The notes beneath the pieces were generated by a model. That model ran no database searches. It was not told where the DNA came from and saw only the letters and a list, made by a program, of their open reading frames with translations. Below, one piece after another: positions 19,329 to 27,859 of a stretch of 64,000 nt of DNA (the first letter of the stretch is position 1; every line of letters starts with the position of its first letter). Source of the stretch: Kineosporia sp. NBRC 101731 (GTDB taxonomy: Bacteria; Actinomycetota; Actinomycetes; Actinomycetales; Kineosporiaceae); contig NZ_BSTC01000015.1 in assembly GCF_030269305.1 (NCBI RefSeq), positions 1 through 64,000 on the forward strand, read 5' to 3'. The translations under genes were made by a program, and so were the position numbers.

Positions 19329-19334
19329 CACAAT
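19329..19334 (+). promoter_or_regulatory. -10 box for the LURP-one-like gene
   Basis: CACAAT ends exactly 7 nt before ATG 19342. The same hexamer and spacing occur at 57737, so a leaderless transcript starting at the ATG is likely. Confidence 0.5.
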
Positions 19335-19341
19335 GATCGTC

Positions 19342-19830
19342 ATGTACCTGATCAAGGAACGTTTCTTCGACATCGGTGACGACTTCGACATCACTGACGA
19401 GGACGGCCGTCTGGTGCTGCACGTCGACGGCAAGGTCATGAGTCTGCGCGGGCGGCTGGTGATCGAGGACCCCTCCGGCCAGGAGGTGGCCTCGGTGCAC
19501 CGGCAGCTGATCTCCCTGCGCGAGACCTACACGATCACCGTGGGCGACCAGAAGGCCGCCGAGGTGAAGAAGAAGTTCTTCACCCCGTTCGGTGACCGCT
19601 TCACCATCGACGTGCCCGGACCGGACGACCTGACCATGAAGGGCAACCTGCTCGACCACGAGTACTCGGTCGAACGGGGCGGCCGGGAGGTCGCGAACGT
19701 GTCCAAGCGGTGGTTCAAGATCCGTGACACCTATGCCGTGCGGGTCGCCGAGGGCGAGGACCACTTGCTGATCCTCGCCTCCGTCCTGGCCCTCGACATG
19801 GCGGGCTCCAGCAAGAAGGACGACGACTAG
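19342..19830 (+). CDS. LURP-one-related (tubby/scramblase-like fold) protein
   Basis: This 162-residue soluble protein belongs to the LURP-one-related family of small twelve-stranded beta barrels. The pattern MYLIKERFFDIGDDFDITDEDG, then VLHVDGKVMSLRGRLVIED and the repeat-like VERGGREVANVSKRWFKIRD are typical. Its cellular role is unknown. ATG 19342 is preferred over ATG 19333 because a CACAAT box lies 7 nt upstream. It is convergent with the LacI gene: its stop codon overlaps the LacI stop region (19827-19830). Confidence 0.85.
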   Translation: MYLIKERFFDIGDDFDITDEDGRLVLHVDGKVMSLRGRLVIEDPSGQEVASVHRQLISLRETYTITVGDQKAAEVKKKFFTPFGDRFTIDVPGPDDLTMKGNLLDHEYSVERGGREVANVSKRWFKIRDTYAVRVAEGEDHLLILASVLALDMAGSSKKDDD

Positions 19831-20891
19831 ACAGCCGGGGGAGCTGTGCTCTCCCGCAGCACCAACTGGGTGGGCACCAGCACGTTCGCGGGCGTGCTGG
19901 TGCCCTGCCGGATCCCGTGCAGCAGCATCTCCACGCTGCGTCGCCCGACCCCCTCGAAGTTCTGCTGCACGGTGGTCAGCGGTGGCCAGAAGTTCTTCGC
20001 CTCGGACATGTCGTCGAAGCCCACCACACTGACCTGCCCCGGTACGGCCCGCCCGCGCTCGTGCAGGGCCCGCAGCACGCCCAGCGCCATCTGGTCGTTG
20101 GCGGTGAAGACGGCGGTGACATCCCGGTTCGCGGCCAGCACGAGTCCCGCCCGGTAGCCGGAGTCGGAGGTCCAGTCGCCGTTGACCGGCGCCGGCACCG
20201 ATCGGCCGTGATGGAGCAGGGTGTCGGACCACGACTGCCGACGGCGGGTGGCCGAGTAGGAGTTCGCCGGCCCGGACACGTGCCAGACCGTGGCGTGCCC
20301 CAGGTCGAGCAGGTGCTCGGTGGCCAGCCGGGCGCCCTCGGACTGGTCGGTGTCGACGATCGGGTGCGGAAGGTCGGCCCCGGCGTCGATCACCACGACC
20401 GGCAGGCCTGCGGGCCAGTGCACCTCGGCGGTGTCTATGAGGGCAGTCTCGATCACGATGATCACGCCGTCGACCGCCTGCCGGTGCAGCCGCGCGAACG
20501 CCCGGGTGACGTCTTTCTGGGAGGGACGCCGAACGGGTATCAGGGTGAGTGAGTAGTTGTGGTCCGACGCGGCCATGGCGATGGAGTCCAGCGTGCGCAT
20601 GTTTCCGAACGACGAGAGCGTGAACATAATCACGCCGATGTTGCCGAAGCGGCCCAGTCGCAGAGCGCGAGCGGCATTGTTCGGGTGGTAACCGACCTTG
20701 CGCATTGCGTCCAGTACACGACTGCGCGTGCCCTCGTCCACGTTCGATCGACCGTTCGCCACGCGGGAGACTGTCTGCCCGGAGACCCCGGCCTCCCGGG
20801 CCACATCTGCCATGGATGGGCCGCGTCGGCGAATTCCTGCTTCCACGGTGGGGCTTTCGTGTGCTTTTACCGTGTCTTCGGGGGGCGTCAT
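19827..20891 (-). CDS. LacI-family regulator of the arabinogalactan-type locus
   Basis: This 354-residue repressor has the HTH and hinge MADVAREAGVSGQTVSRVANG (about residues 27-47) and a sugar-sensing domain (AVFTANDQMALGVLRALHERG, VSVVGFDDMSEAKNFWPPLTTV). It is divergent from the permease/lipoprotein/GH51/GH35 unit and faces two near-identical palindromes at 20910-20961. It therefore very likely represses that unit and itself until a sugar inducer binds. ATG 20891 is the last start that keeps the whole HTH; the frame stays open for 1.1 kb upstream across other genes and that extension is not real. Confidence 0.94.
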   Translation of the reverse strand: MTPPEDTVKAHESPTVEAGIRRRGPSMADVAREAGVSGQTVSRVANGRSNVDEGTRSRVLDAMRKVGYHPNNAARALRLGRFGNIGVIMFTLSSFGNMRTLDSIAMAASDHNYSLTLIPVRRPSQKDVTRAFARLHRQAVDGVIIVIETALIDTAEVHWPAGLPVVVIDAGADLPHPIVDTDQSEGARLATEHLLDLGHATVWHVSGPANSYSATRRRQSWSDTLLHHGRSVPAPVNGDWTSDSGYRAGLVLAANRDVTAVFTANDQMALGVLRALHERGRAVPGQVSVVGFDDMSEAKNFWPPLTTVQQNFEGVGRRSVEMLLHGIRQGTSTPANVLVPTQLVLRESTAPPAV

Positions 20892-20909
20892 CGTCGTCGG
20901 CCCGTGGTG

Positions 20910-20925
20910 ATGTTCACGTAAACAT
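20910..20925. promoter_or_regulatory. LacI-type operator, copy 1
   Basis: ATGTTCACGTAAACAT is an almost perfect palindrome centred on CG, as LacI-family operators usually are. It lies just upstream of the LacI start codon. Confidence 0.8.
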
Positions 20926-20945
20926 GCTAGCTTCCCCACACCAAA

Positions 20946-20961
20946 ATGTTGACGTAAACAT
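20946..20961. promoter_or_regulatory. LacI-type operator, copy 2
   Basis: ATGTTGACGTAAACAT differs from copy 1 at one base and lies exactly 36 bp further on, just upstream of the first permease. Its TTGACG could also serve as a -35 element. Confidence 0.8.
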
Positions 20962-20990
20962 TCTGGTGTTCTTTCCAGAGAGGTAAAGAG

Positions 20991-21917
20991 ATGACGATGG
21001 CGTCGGGCACCGCTCGCACGGTCCCGCCCTCGCGGCCGCCGGTACGGCGTAAGTCGCGCAAGGACTGGCGTGGCTGGATTTTCGTCGGACCGTTCATGGC
21101 TGTCTTCGCTCTGGTCTTCATCGCGCCGTTGGTCTACGCGATCTACCTGAGCACCTTCCGCAACCAGCTCATCGGCGGGAACAGCTTTGTCGGGCTCGAC
21201 AACTACACGCAGCTGCTCCATGACGCGAGCTTCTGGCACGCGCTGCTGCGCGTCCTGCTCTTCCTGGTGATCCAGGTGCCGATCATGCTGGCCATCGCGC
21301 TCGGTGCGGCGATGGCGATCGACAGCGCCCGGCTCTACGGCGCGAACCTGTTCCGGATCGCACTCTTCCTGCCCTACGCTGTGCCGGCTGTCGTGGCCGT
21401 GCTGATGTGGGGCTTCATCTACGGTGACCAGTTCGGCCTGGTCGGTCAGCTGAACGAAGCGATCGGCACCGGGCTGAACCCGTTCGACAGCAGCTGGATC
21501 CTGATCTCGATCGGCAACATCGTCACCTGGTCGTTCGTCGGCTACAACATGCTGATCTTCTACACCACGCTGAAGACGATCCCGGCCGAGCTCTACGAGG
21601 CCGCGGAACTCGACGGTGCGGGCCAGTTCTGGATCATCCGCGCGATCAAGCTGCCGGCCCTGCGCGGGTCGATGGTCATCGCGACGATCTTCTCGATCAT
21701 CGGCAGCTTCCAGCTCTTCAACGAGCCGAACATCCTGCGGCCGCTGGTGGAGAACATCATCACCACCGACTACACCCCGAACATGTACGCCTACAACCTG
21801 GCCTTCAGTGGGCAGCAGCAGAACTACGCCGCCACCGTCGCGATCGTGATGGGCGTCGTCACGGCTGTCATCGCGTACGTGGTGCAGCTGCGCGGTTCGC
21901 GGACGGAGGACCTCTGA
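20991..21917 (+). CDS. Carbohydrate ABC transporter permease (MalF-like)
   Basis: This 308-residue channel subunit of a CUT1 importer starts with an arginine-rich cytoplasmic tail, then the membrane segment FMAVFALVFIAPLVYAIYL. The EAA loop ELYEAAELDGAGQFWIIRAI is intact. AGAGAGG precedes the ATG. It is the first gene behind the operators and is followed after one base by the second permease. The downstream GH51 and GH35 enzymes suggest import of arabinose/galactose-containing oligosaccharides. Confidence 0.94.
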   Translation: MTMASGTARTVPPSRPPVRRKSRKDWRGWIFVGPFMAVFALVFIAPLVYAIYLSTFRNQLIGGNSFVGLDNYTQLLHDASFWHALLRVLLFLVIQVPIMLAIALGAAMAIDSARLYGANLFRIALFLPYAVPAVVAVLMWGFIYGDQFGLVGQLNEAIGTGLNPFDSSWILISIGNIVTWSFVGYNMLIFYTTLKTIPAELYEAAELDGAGQFWIIRAIKLPALRGSMVIATIFSIIGSFQLFNEPNILRPLVENIITTDYTPNMYAYNLAFSGQQQNYAATVAIVMGVVTAVIAYVVQLRGSRTEDL

Positions 21918-21918
21918 G

Positions 21919-22851
21919 ATGAGCTCGCCCACCATCACCCGGGCGCAGGCCCGGAACCGTAACAAGGCCAGCCGGCACGCCCGGGGCGCCAAGGACCCGG
22001 GTCGCCCCGGGGCCCAGAAGTCCGTCGCGCTGACCATCCTCATGGTCGCGTTCCTGGCCTACACCGTGCTGCCGCTGGTCTGGCTGGTGATCAACGCGTC
22101 CAAGACGCAGGCCGACCTGTTCGACTCGTTCGGGCTGTGGTTCTCCGACTCGTTCGCCCTGTTCACGAACATCGGCGACACGCTGTCGTACAACGACGGC
22201 ATCTTCGTGCGCTGGATCCTGAACACCCTGCTCTACGTGGTGGTCGGCGCCGGTGGCGCGACCCTGCTGTCCGCCCTGGCCGGATACGGCCTGGCCAAGT
22301 TCCGGTTCCCGGGCCGCAGCGCGGTGTTCGCGATCGTCCTGGGCGCGGTCGCCGTGCCCGGCACCGCCCTGGCCGTCCCGACCTTCCTGATGTTCAGCAA
22401 GATGGACCTCACGAACACCCCGTGGGCCGTCATCATCCCGTCGCTGATCAGCCCTTTCGGCCTCTATCTCATGTGGACCTACGCCGTGGAGGCTGTACCC
22501 AATGAGATTCTCGAGGCGGCGCGGGTCGACGGCGCGGGGGAGCTGCGGACCTTCTTCACGATTTCGATACGGCTCCTGGCCCCCGGCATCGTGACGGTGC
22601 TGCTGTTCACTACTGTGGCGACCTGGAACAACTACTTCCTGCCACTGATCATGCTGAGCGACCCGGATTGGTACCCATTGACCGTCGGTCTCAACCAATG
22701 GAATGCCCAGGCCCAGAGTGCCGGATCACAGCCGATCTTCAACCTGGTCCTGACCGGATCGCTGCTGTCGATCATCCCGATCGTCGCCGCGTTCCTGGTC
22801 CTGCAGCGTCAGTGGCAGTCCGGTCTGTCTGCCGGAAGCGTCAAGGCCTGA
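21919..22851 (+). CDS. Carbohydrate ABC transporter permease (MalG-like)
   Basis: This 310-residue partner channel subunit has a basic N-terminal tail, the first membrane segment ALTILMVAFLAYTVLPLVWL and the EAA loop EILEAARVDGAGELRTFFTI. It begins one base after the stop of the first permease and ends 98 nt before the lipoprotein gene. The pair needs an ATPase from elsewhere in the genome. Confidence 0.94.
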   Translation: MSSPTITRAQARNRNKASRHARGAKDPGRPGAQKSVALTILMVAFLAYTVLPLVWLVINASKTQADLFDSFGLWFSDSFALFTNIGDTLSYNDGIFVRWILNTLLYVVVGAGGATLLSALAGYGLAKFRFPGRSAVFAIVLGAVAVPGTALAVPTFLMFSKMDLTNTPWAVIIPSLISPFGLYLMWTYAVEAVPNEILEAARVDGAGELRTFFTISIRLLAPGIVTVLLFTTVATWNNYFLPLIMLSDPDWYPLTVGLNQWNAQAQSAGSQPIFNLVLTGSLLSIIPIVAAFLVLQRQWQSGLSAGSVKA

Positions 22852-22888
22852 AGTAGCTGCTCCACGCGATCAGCCAACTCCCCGTCGT

Positions 22889-22912
22889 CCCGGCGTACCC
22901 CCCTGCGCCGGG
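22889..22912 (+). promoter_or_regulatory. Intercistronic hairpin upstream of the lipoprotein gene
   Basis: CCCGGCG (22889-22895) pairs with CGCCGGG (22906-22912) around a 10-nt loop. Such hairpins between permease and binding-protein genes often stabilise the part of the mRNA needed in excess; that role is an inference. Confidence 0.45.
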
Positions 22913-22949
22913 CTCCCGTACCACAGCGAAGTGAAGGGAACACCCCCCG

Positions 22950-24311
22950 ATGTCCCGTAAGTTCCGTAACCCCCTGACGCGATTGGTCGTCGTCACCGGC
23001 GCCGTCCTCGCGCTCGGCTCCCTGGCCGCCTGTGGCGGCGGCTCCAGCTCCGGCAGTGACGAGGGAACGGTCGCCGGTACCCAGGCCGACCTCGACGCCG
23101 CGCTCACCAAGGGCGGCGAGATCACGTACTGGAGCTGGACGCCCTCGGCCAAGGACCAGGTCGACGCGTTCCAGAAGGCCTACCCCAAGGTCAAGGTCAA
23201 GCTCGTCAACGCCGGTACCAACACGGACCAGTACACCAAGCTGACGAACGCGATCAACGCCGGCTCCGGCGCCCCGGACGTGGCCCAGATCGAGTACTAC
23301 GCGGTGCCGCAGTACGCGCTGTCGGACTCGCTGCTCGACCTGAACACCTACGGCATGAACGAGCTGGAGTCGTCGTACACGGCCTCGACCTGGGGCTCGG
23401 TGTCGGTCGACGGCAAGCTGTACGGCCTTCCGCAGGACTCGGGCCCCATGGCGATGTTCTACAACAAGAAGGTCTTCACCGAGGCCGGTGTCACCAAGGC
23501 TCCCACCACGTGGGACGAGTACATCGACGCGGCGAAGAAGATCCACGCCAAGAACCCGAAGAACTACATCACCGCGGACAGCGGTGACGGCGGCTTCACC
23601 AGCAGCATGATCTGGCAGGCCGGCGGCCACCCGTTCAACGTGGACGGCAACACCCTCAACGTCAACTTCGATGACGAGGGCACCAAGAAGTTCACCACGA
23701 TGTGGAACCAGCTCCACACGGCCGGACTGCTGTCCGACACCCCGGGCTGGACCGACGAGTGGTTCCGTGGTCTGACCGACGGCAGCATCGCCTCGCTGAT
23801 CACGGGTGCCTGGATGCCGGGCAACCTGGAGGCCAACGCCGCCGGTGCGTCCGGTGACTGGGCCGTCGCCCCGATCCCGACCTACGACGGCGCCACCGCT
23901 GTCACGGCCGAGAACGGCGGCTCTGCGCAGTCCGTCATCAAGCAGAGCAAGAACCCGGCCCTGGCCGCGGCGTTCGTGCGCTGGCTGAACCACGACCCGG
24001 CCAGCATCGAGATCTTCCTGAAGAGCGGCGGTTTCCCGTCGACCACCGCCGAGCTCGGCGACCCGGCCTTCACCGACACGAAGTCCAAGTACTTCGGTGG
24101 TCAGGAAGTCAACAAGGTTCTGGCCGCTGCGGCCAGCACCGTCGCGCCGAACTGGAACTACCTGCCGATCCAGGCGTACGCGTTCACCATCTTCGGTGAC
24201 ACCGCCGGCAAGGAGTCCTACACCAAGAACGGCGACATCAACGCCGGTCTGGCGAAGTGGAAGGCTGCGATCGACACCTACGCGAAGCAGCAGGGCTTCA
24301 CCGTCAAGTAG
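22950..24311 (+). CDS. Extracellular sugar-binding lipoprotein
   Basis: This 453-residue family 1 solute-binding protein has a Sec-type lipoprotein signal (basic start, hydrophobic core, lipobox LAAC with Cys28) and then a Gly/Ser linker. The mature part shows ITYWSWTPSAKDQVDAFQKA, MAMFYNKKVFTEAGVTKAPT and a stretch typical of CUT1 binding proteins (PSTTAELGDPAF). It delivers sugar to the two permeases upstream. It differs from most such operons in coming after the permeases. AAGGGA precedes the ATG. A terminator-like hairpin follows before the GH51 gene. Confidence 0.94.
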   Translation: MSRKFRNPLTRLVVVTGAVLALGSLAACGGGSSSGSDEGTVAGTQADLDAALTKGGEITYWSWTPSAKDQVDAFQKAYPKVKVKLVNAGTNTDQYTKLTNAINAGSGAPDVAQIEYYAVPQYALSDSLLDLNTYGMNELESSYTASTWGSVSVDGKLYGLPQDSGPMAMFYNKKVFTEAGVTKAPTTWDEYIDAAKKIHAKNPKNYITADSGDGGFTSSMIWQAGGHPFNVDGNTLNVNFDDEGTKKFTTMWNQLHTAGLLSDTPGWTDEWFRGLTDGSIASLITGAWMPGNLEANAAGASGDWAVAPIPTYDGATAVTAENGGSAQSVIKQSKNPALAAAFVRWLNHDPASIEIFLKSGGFPSTTAELGDPAFTDTKSKYFGGQEVNKVLAAAASTVAPNWNYLPIQAYAFTIFGDTAGKESYTKNGDINAGLAKWKAAIDTYAKQQGFTVK

Positions 24312-24320
24312 TTCTGCACG

Positions 24321-24357
24321 AGAACGGGCCGGGCTGCACCATGGCCCGGCCCGTTCT
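24321..24357 (+). terminator. Terminator-like hairpin inside the operon
   Basis: AGAACGGGCCGGGC (24321-24334) pairs perfectly with 24344-24357, followed by TTTG. It lies between the transporter genes and the GH51/GH35 genes, so it probably lets only part of the transcripts continue. Confidence 0.75.
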
Positions 24358-24400
24358 TTGCCCAAAAACGCTCTGAGCAACAGCAGGAACGAGGTAAGCG

Positions 24401-25960
24401 ATGATCCCGGTCGACCTACGGGTCCACCTCGGCGAGACGGTGGCGGCGGTTCCGCCCCGGTTGTTCGGCGGTTTCGTCGAGCACATGGGCCGGTGCGTCT
24501 ACCAGGGCATCTACGAACCGGGTCACCCCAGCGCGGACGCCCACGGATTCCGTGAGGACGTCCTGGAGCTGGTCCGCGAGCTCGGGGTCACTGTGGCGCG
24601 GTACCCGGGTGGCAACTTCGTGTCGGGCTACCGCTGGGAGGACGGCGTGGGCCCGCTCGCGCAGCGGCCCGTGCGTCTGGAGGCGGCCTGGCACAGCACC
24701 GAGACCAACGAGGTCGGGCTGCACGAGTTCGCCGGCTGGGCCGACCGGGCCGGTGTCGAGGTGATGCAGGCGGTCAACCTGGGCACCCGGGGCGTTCTGG
24801 AGGCCGGTGACCTGCTGGAGTACTCCAACCACCCCTCCGGCACCGCGCTCAGCGAGCAGCGCCGCACCAACGGCGCCGACGAGCCGTTCGGCATCACCCT
24901 GTGGTGCCTGGGCAACGAGATGGACGGTCCCTGGCAGATCGGGCACAAGACGGCGGACGAGTACGGCCGCCTGGCCGCCGAGACCGCCCGCTACATGCGT
25001 TTTCTTGACCACCGGGTCGAGCTGGTGGTGGCCGGCAGCTCGAACATGGAGATGCCGACCTTCGGGGAGTGGGAGCGCACCGTTCTGCGGCACACCGCGG
25101 AGCTGGCCGACCACATCTCGGTGCACGCCTACTACGAGGAGAGCGACGGCGACGTCGCCAGCTTCCTGGCCTCCGGCGCCGGGCTGGACCGCTACCTCGA
25201 CACGGTCGCGGGCATCATCGACGAGGTCCTTCTCGAGCTGGGTCTGGACAAGAAGATCGGGATCAGCGTCGACGAGTGGAACGTCTGGTACCAGCGCGAC
25301 TGGAACGAGAACCACAAGGACGCCGTGCTCTCCGGCGACTGGCCGCAGGCCCCGCGGCTGATCGAGGACGAGTACAACGTCACCGACGCGGTGGTCGTCG
25401 GCTCGCTGCTGATCTCCCTGTTGCGGCACAGCGACCGGGTGTCGATGGCCAACCTGGCCCAGCTGGTCAACGTGATCGCCCCGATCCGGTGCGAGCCCGA
25501 CGGTTCGGCCTGGCGTCAGACCACCTTCTTCCCGTTCGCCCTGACCTCGGCCCGCGGCCGGGGCCGGGTGGTCCGCTCCGATCTCACGGCGCCCACCGTC
25601 GGGACGAGCCAGTACGGTGACGTCGACATGGTGGACGCGGTGAGCGTCGTTGCCGACGACGGTTGCGTCTCGCTGTTCGTCGTCAACCGTTCCACCACCG
25701 AAACGGTGTCGCTGACCACCGAACTGACCGGCGCGTCCCTCATTCTCGAGGACGCCCAGGTGCTGACGGTGCCGGAGGGTGGAGACCGCTTCTCCACCAA
25801 CACCCAGACCTCGCAGCCGGTCGCTCCCGTGGCCCTCGACGGCGTCCACTGCTCGACGGCCGGTGACACCACCCGGCTGTCGATCACCCTGCCTCCCATC
25901 TCCTGGTCGGTGCTCACGCTGCGCCCGGCTGCCGCTGTGAAAGAGAACTCCCTTGTCTGA
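24401..25960 (+). CDS. Alpha-L-arabinofuranosidase, GH51
   Basis: This 519-residue enzyme releases arabinofuranose from arabinan, arabinoxylan or arabinogalactan side chains. Family GH51 features are FVEHMGRCVYQGIYEPGH, VTVARYPGGNFVSGYRWEDG, the acid/base motif GNEMDGPWQ (Glu173) and the nucleophile motif DEWNVWY (Glu292). A C-terminal beta-sandwich domain follows. No signal peptide is present, so it acts on imported oligosaccharides in the cytoplasm. It overlaps the GH35 gene by 8 nt, and GAGG lies upstream of its ATG. Confidence 0.95.
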   Translation: MIPVDLRVHLGETVAAVPPRLFGGFVEHMGRCVYQGIYEPGHPSADAHGFREDVLELVRELGVTVARYPGGNFVSGYRWEDGVGPLAQRPVRLEAAWHSTETNEVGLHEFAGWADRAGVEVMQAVNLGTRGVLEAGDLLEYSNHPSGTALSEQRRTNGADEPFGITLWCLGNEMDGPWQIGHKTADEYGRLAAETARYMRFLDHRVELVVAGSSNMEMPTFGEWERTVLRHTAELADHISVHAYYEESDGDVASFLASGAGLDRYLDTVAGIIDEVLLELGLDKKIGISVDEWNVWYQRDWNENHKDAVLSGDWPQAPRLIEDEYNVTDAVVVGSLLISLLRHSDRVSMANLAQLVNVIAPIRCEPDGSAWRQTTFFPFALTSARGRGRVVRSDLTAPTVGTSQYGDVDMVDAVSVVADDGCVSLFVVNRSTTETVSLTTELTGASLILEDAQVLTVPEGGDRFSTNTQTSQPVAPVALDGVHCSTAGDTTRLSITLPPISWSVLTLRPAAAVKENSLV

Positions 25961-27692
25961 ACTGACCATCGGTGAGAAGGACTTCCTTCTCGACGGCGAG
26001 CCCTACCAGATCCTCTCCGGTGCGCTGCACTACTTCCGGGTGCACCCGGACCTGTGGGCCGACCGGATCCACAAGGCCCGCCTGATGGGCCTGAACACGA
26101 TCGAGACCTACGTGCCCTGGAACGCGCACTCGCCCTCGCGGGGCGAGTTCGTCACCGAGGGCGGCCTGGACCTCGAGCGCTTCCTGAAACTGGTCGCGGC
26201 GGAAGGCATGCACGCGATCGTGCGGCCCGGCCCGTACATCTGCGCGGAGTGGAGCAACGGTGGCCTGCCGCCGTGGCTCCTGCGCATTCCGGGCATCGGG
26301 CTGCGCCGCTCCGAGCCGCAGTACCTGGAGGCGGTCACCGAATATCTGGAGTCGGTCTACCGGATCGTCGCCCCGCTGCAGATCGACCGGGGCGGCCCGG
26401 TTTTCCTGGTCCAGATCGAGAACGAGTACGGCGCCTACGGTTGCGACAAGGAGTACCTGGCCGAGCTGGTACGCGTCACCCGCGGGGCCGGTATCACCGT
26501 GCCGCTCAACACGATCGACCAGCCGCAGCCGGACATGCTCGCGGACGGTAGCCTGCCCGGTCTGCACATGACGGCCTCGTTCGGGTCGCGCAGCACCGAG
26601 CGGTTCAAGACCCTGCGGGAGTTCCAGCCCACCGGGCCGCTGATGTGCATGGAGTTCTGGAACGGCTGGTTCGACAGCTGGGGCTTCCACCACCACACCA
26701 CCACGGTGGAGGACTCCGACACGGCCCTGGACGAGATCCTCTCGGCCGGTGGCTCGGTGAACTTCTACATGTTCCACGGTGGCACCAACTTCGGGATGAC
26801 GAACGGCGCCAACGACAAGGGCGCCTACGTGCCGCTGGTGACGTCGTACGACTACGACGCGCCGCTGGACGAGGCGGGCAACCCGACCGCGAAGTACCAC
26901 GCGTTCCGCAAGACCATCGCCAAGTACGCGCCGGTGCCGGACGAGGTGCCGGCGGAGGCGAGCGCCGCGCCCACCGTCTCGGTGGAGCTCACGGCCGGGG
27001 CCGGTCTCCTGGGGCTGGCCGGCTCGCTGGGCGAGGTCGTGACGGCCGAACACGCCGCGACGTATGAGGAACTGGCACAGGACACCGGCTTCGTGCTCTA
27101 CGAGACCTCGATCGGGGGACGGGCACCGGGTGTGCTCACCCTGGACGAGGTGCGCGACCGGGCCTACGTCTTCGTCGACGGGGTGCCGGTGGGTGTGCTG
27201 GCGCGGGACTCGCACGAGAGCTCGATCCGCCTGCCGCTGGCCGGTTCCACCCTGACGATCCTGGTCGAGGACCAGGGACGGGTGAACTACGGCCCGCGGC
27301 TGGGCGAGGAGAAGGGCCTGATCGGTGAGATCCGGCTGGGTGGCGAGATCCTGACCGGCTGGAGCGCCCGTGCGCTCGATGTCGACCGGCTGCCGGAGCT
27401 GGAGTTCGCCGGCTCCACCGACCACGGGCCGACGGTGCTGACCGGTGAGTTCGACCTCGACGAGCCGGCTGACCTCTTCCTCGACACCACCGCCTGGGGC
27501 AAGGGCCTGGCCTGGGTCAACGGCTTCAACCTGGGCCGCTACTGGCGTCGGGGCCCGTCGCAGACCCTGTACGTGCCGGGGCCGGTGACGCGGGCGGGCC
27601 GCAACCGGATCGTCGTGCTCGAGCTCGAGGCGATGACCGGGCAGACCGCCACGTTCGTCGACGGACTGCGCCTGGGGCAGATCGAGTTCTGA
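25953..27692 (+). CDS. Beta-galactosidase, GH35
   Basis: This 579-residue enzyme removes terminal beta-galactose. GH35 features are QILSGALHYFRVHPDLW, RPGPYICAEWSNGGLPPWL, the acid/base motif in IENEYGAYG (Glu158) and the nucleophile motif MCMEFWNGW (Glu234). Beta-sandwich domains follow, ending with the galactose-binding-like WVNGFNLGRYW. The start is an unusual TTG at 25953, inside the end of the GH51 gene, which makes translation dependent on coupling. Together with GH51 it points to degradation of arabinogalactan-type oligosaccharides. A hairpin at 27719 closes the unit. Confidence 0.94.
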   Translation: MSELTIGEKDFLLDGEPYQILSGALHYFRVHPDLWADRIHKARLMGLNTIETYVPWNAHSPSRGEFVTEGGLDLERFLKLVAAEGMHAIVRPGPYICAEWSNGGLPPWLLRIPGIGLRRSEPQYLEAVTEYLESVYRIVAPLQIDRGGPVFLVQIENEYGAYGCDKEYLAELVRVTRGAGITVPLNTIDQPQPDMLADGSLPGLHMTASFGSRSTERFKTLREFQPTGPLMCMEFWNGWFDSWGFHHHTTTVEDSDTALDEILSAGGSVNFYMFHGGTNFGMTNGANDKGAYVPLVTSYDYDAPLDEAGNPTAKYHAFRKTIAKYAPVPDEVPAEASAAPTVSVELTAGAGLLGLAGSLGEVVTAEHAATYEELAQDTGFVLYETSIGGRAPGVLTLDEVRDRAYVFVDGVPVGVLARDSHESSIRLPLAGSTLTILVEDQGRVNYGPRLGEEKGLIGEIRLGGEILTGWSARALDVDRLPELEFAGSTDHGPTVLTGEFDLDEPADLFLDTTAWGKGLAWVNGFNLGRYWRRGPSQTLYVPGPVTRAGRNRIVVLELEAMTGQTATFVDGLRLGQIEF

Positions 27693-27718
27693 GTTCCCGG
27701 TGTTTCTTGGTGTTTCTT

Positions 27719-27749
27719 GGTGGGACGGGCCGGCCCGGTCCGTCCCACC
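27719..27749 (+). terminator. Hairpin ending the GH51/GH35 operon
   Basis: GGTGGGACGG at 27719 pairs with CCGTCCCACC ending at 27749, giving about 15 bp with one G-U. No T run follows. A 10-bp duplication (TGTTTCTTGG twice, 27701-27720) stands just before it. Confidence 0.65.
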
Positions 27750-27847
27750 GAACCTGGTTCCGTCAGCTTCCATCAGCTTTGACCAATGTCTTTGGACGCT
27801 TGTCGAAGACCACGCCAAGTCATGACACATGAACGCGCTGTGCCCGA

Positions 27848-27853
27848 TAGAGT
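27848..27853 (+). promoter_or_regulatory. -10 box for the Nif3-like gene
   Basis: TAGAGT ends 6 nt before GTG 27860, which indicates a leaderless or nearly leaderless mRNA. Confidence 0.5.
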
Positions 27854-27859
27854 CTGAGA

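Noticed and set aside
19827..22043. LacI gene extended to 738 codons
   Set aside because: The extra N-terminal part is the reverse of the permease gene and crosses the operators; LacI proteins are about 340 residues and the HTH begins right after ATG 20891.
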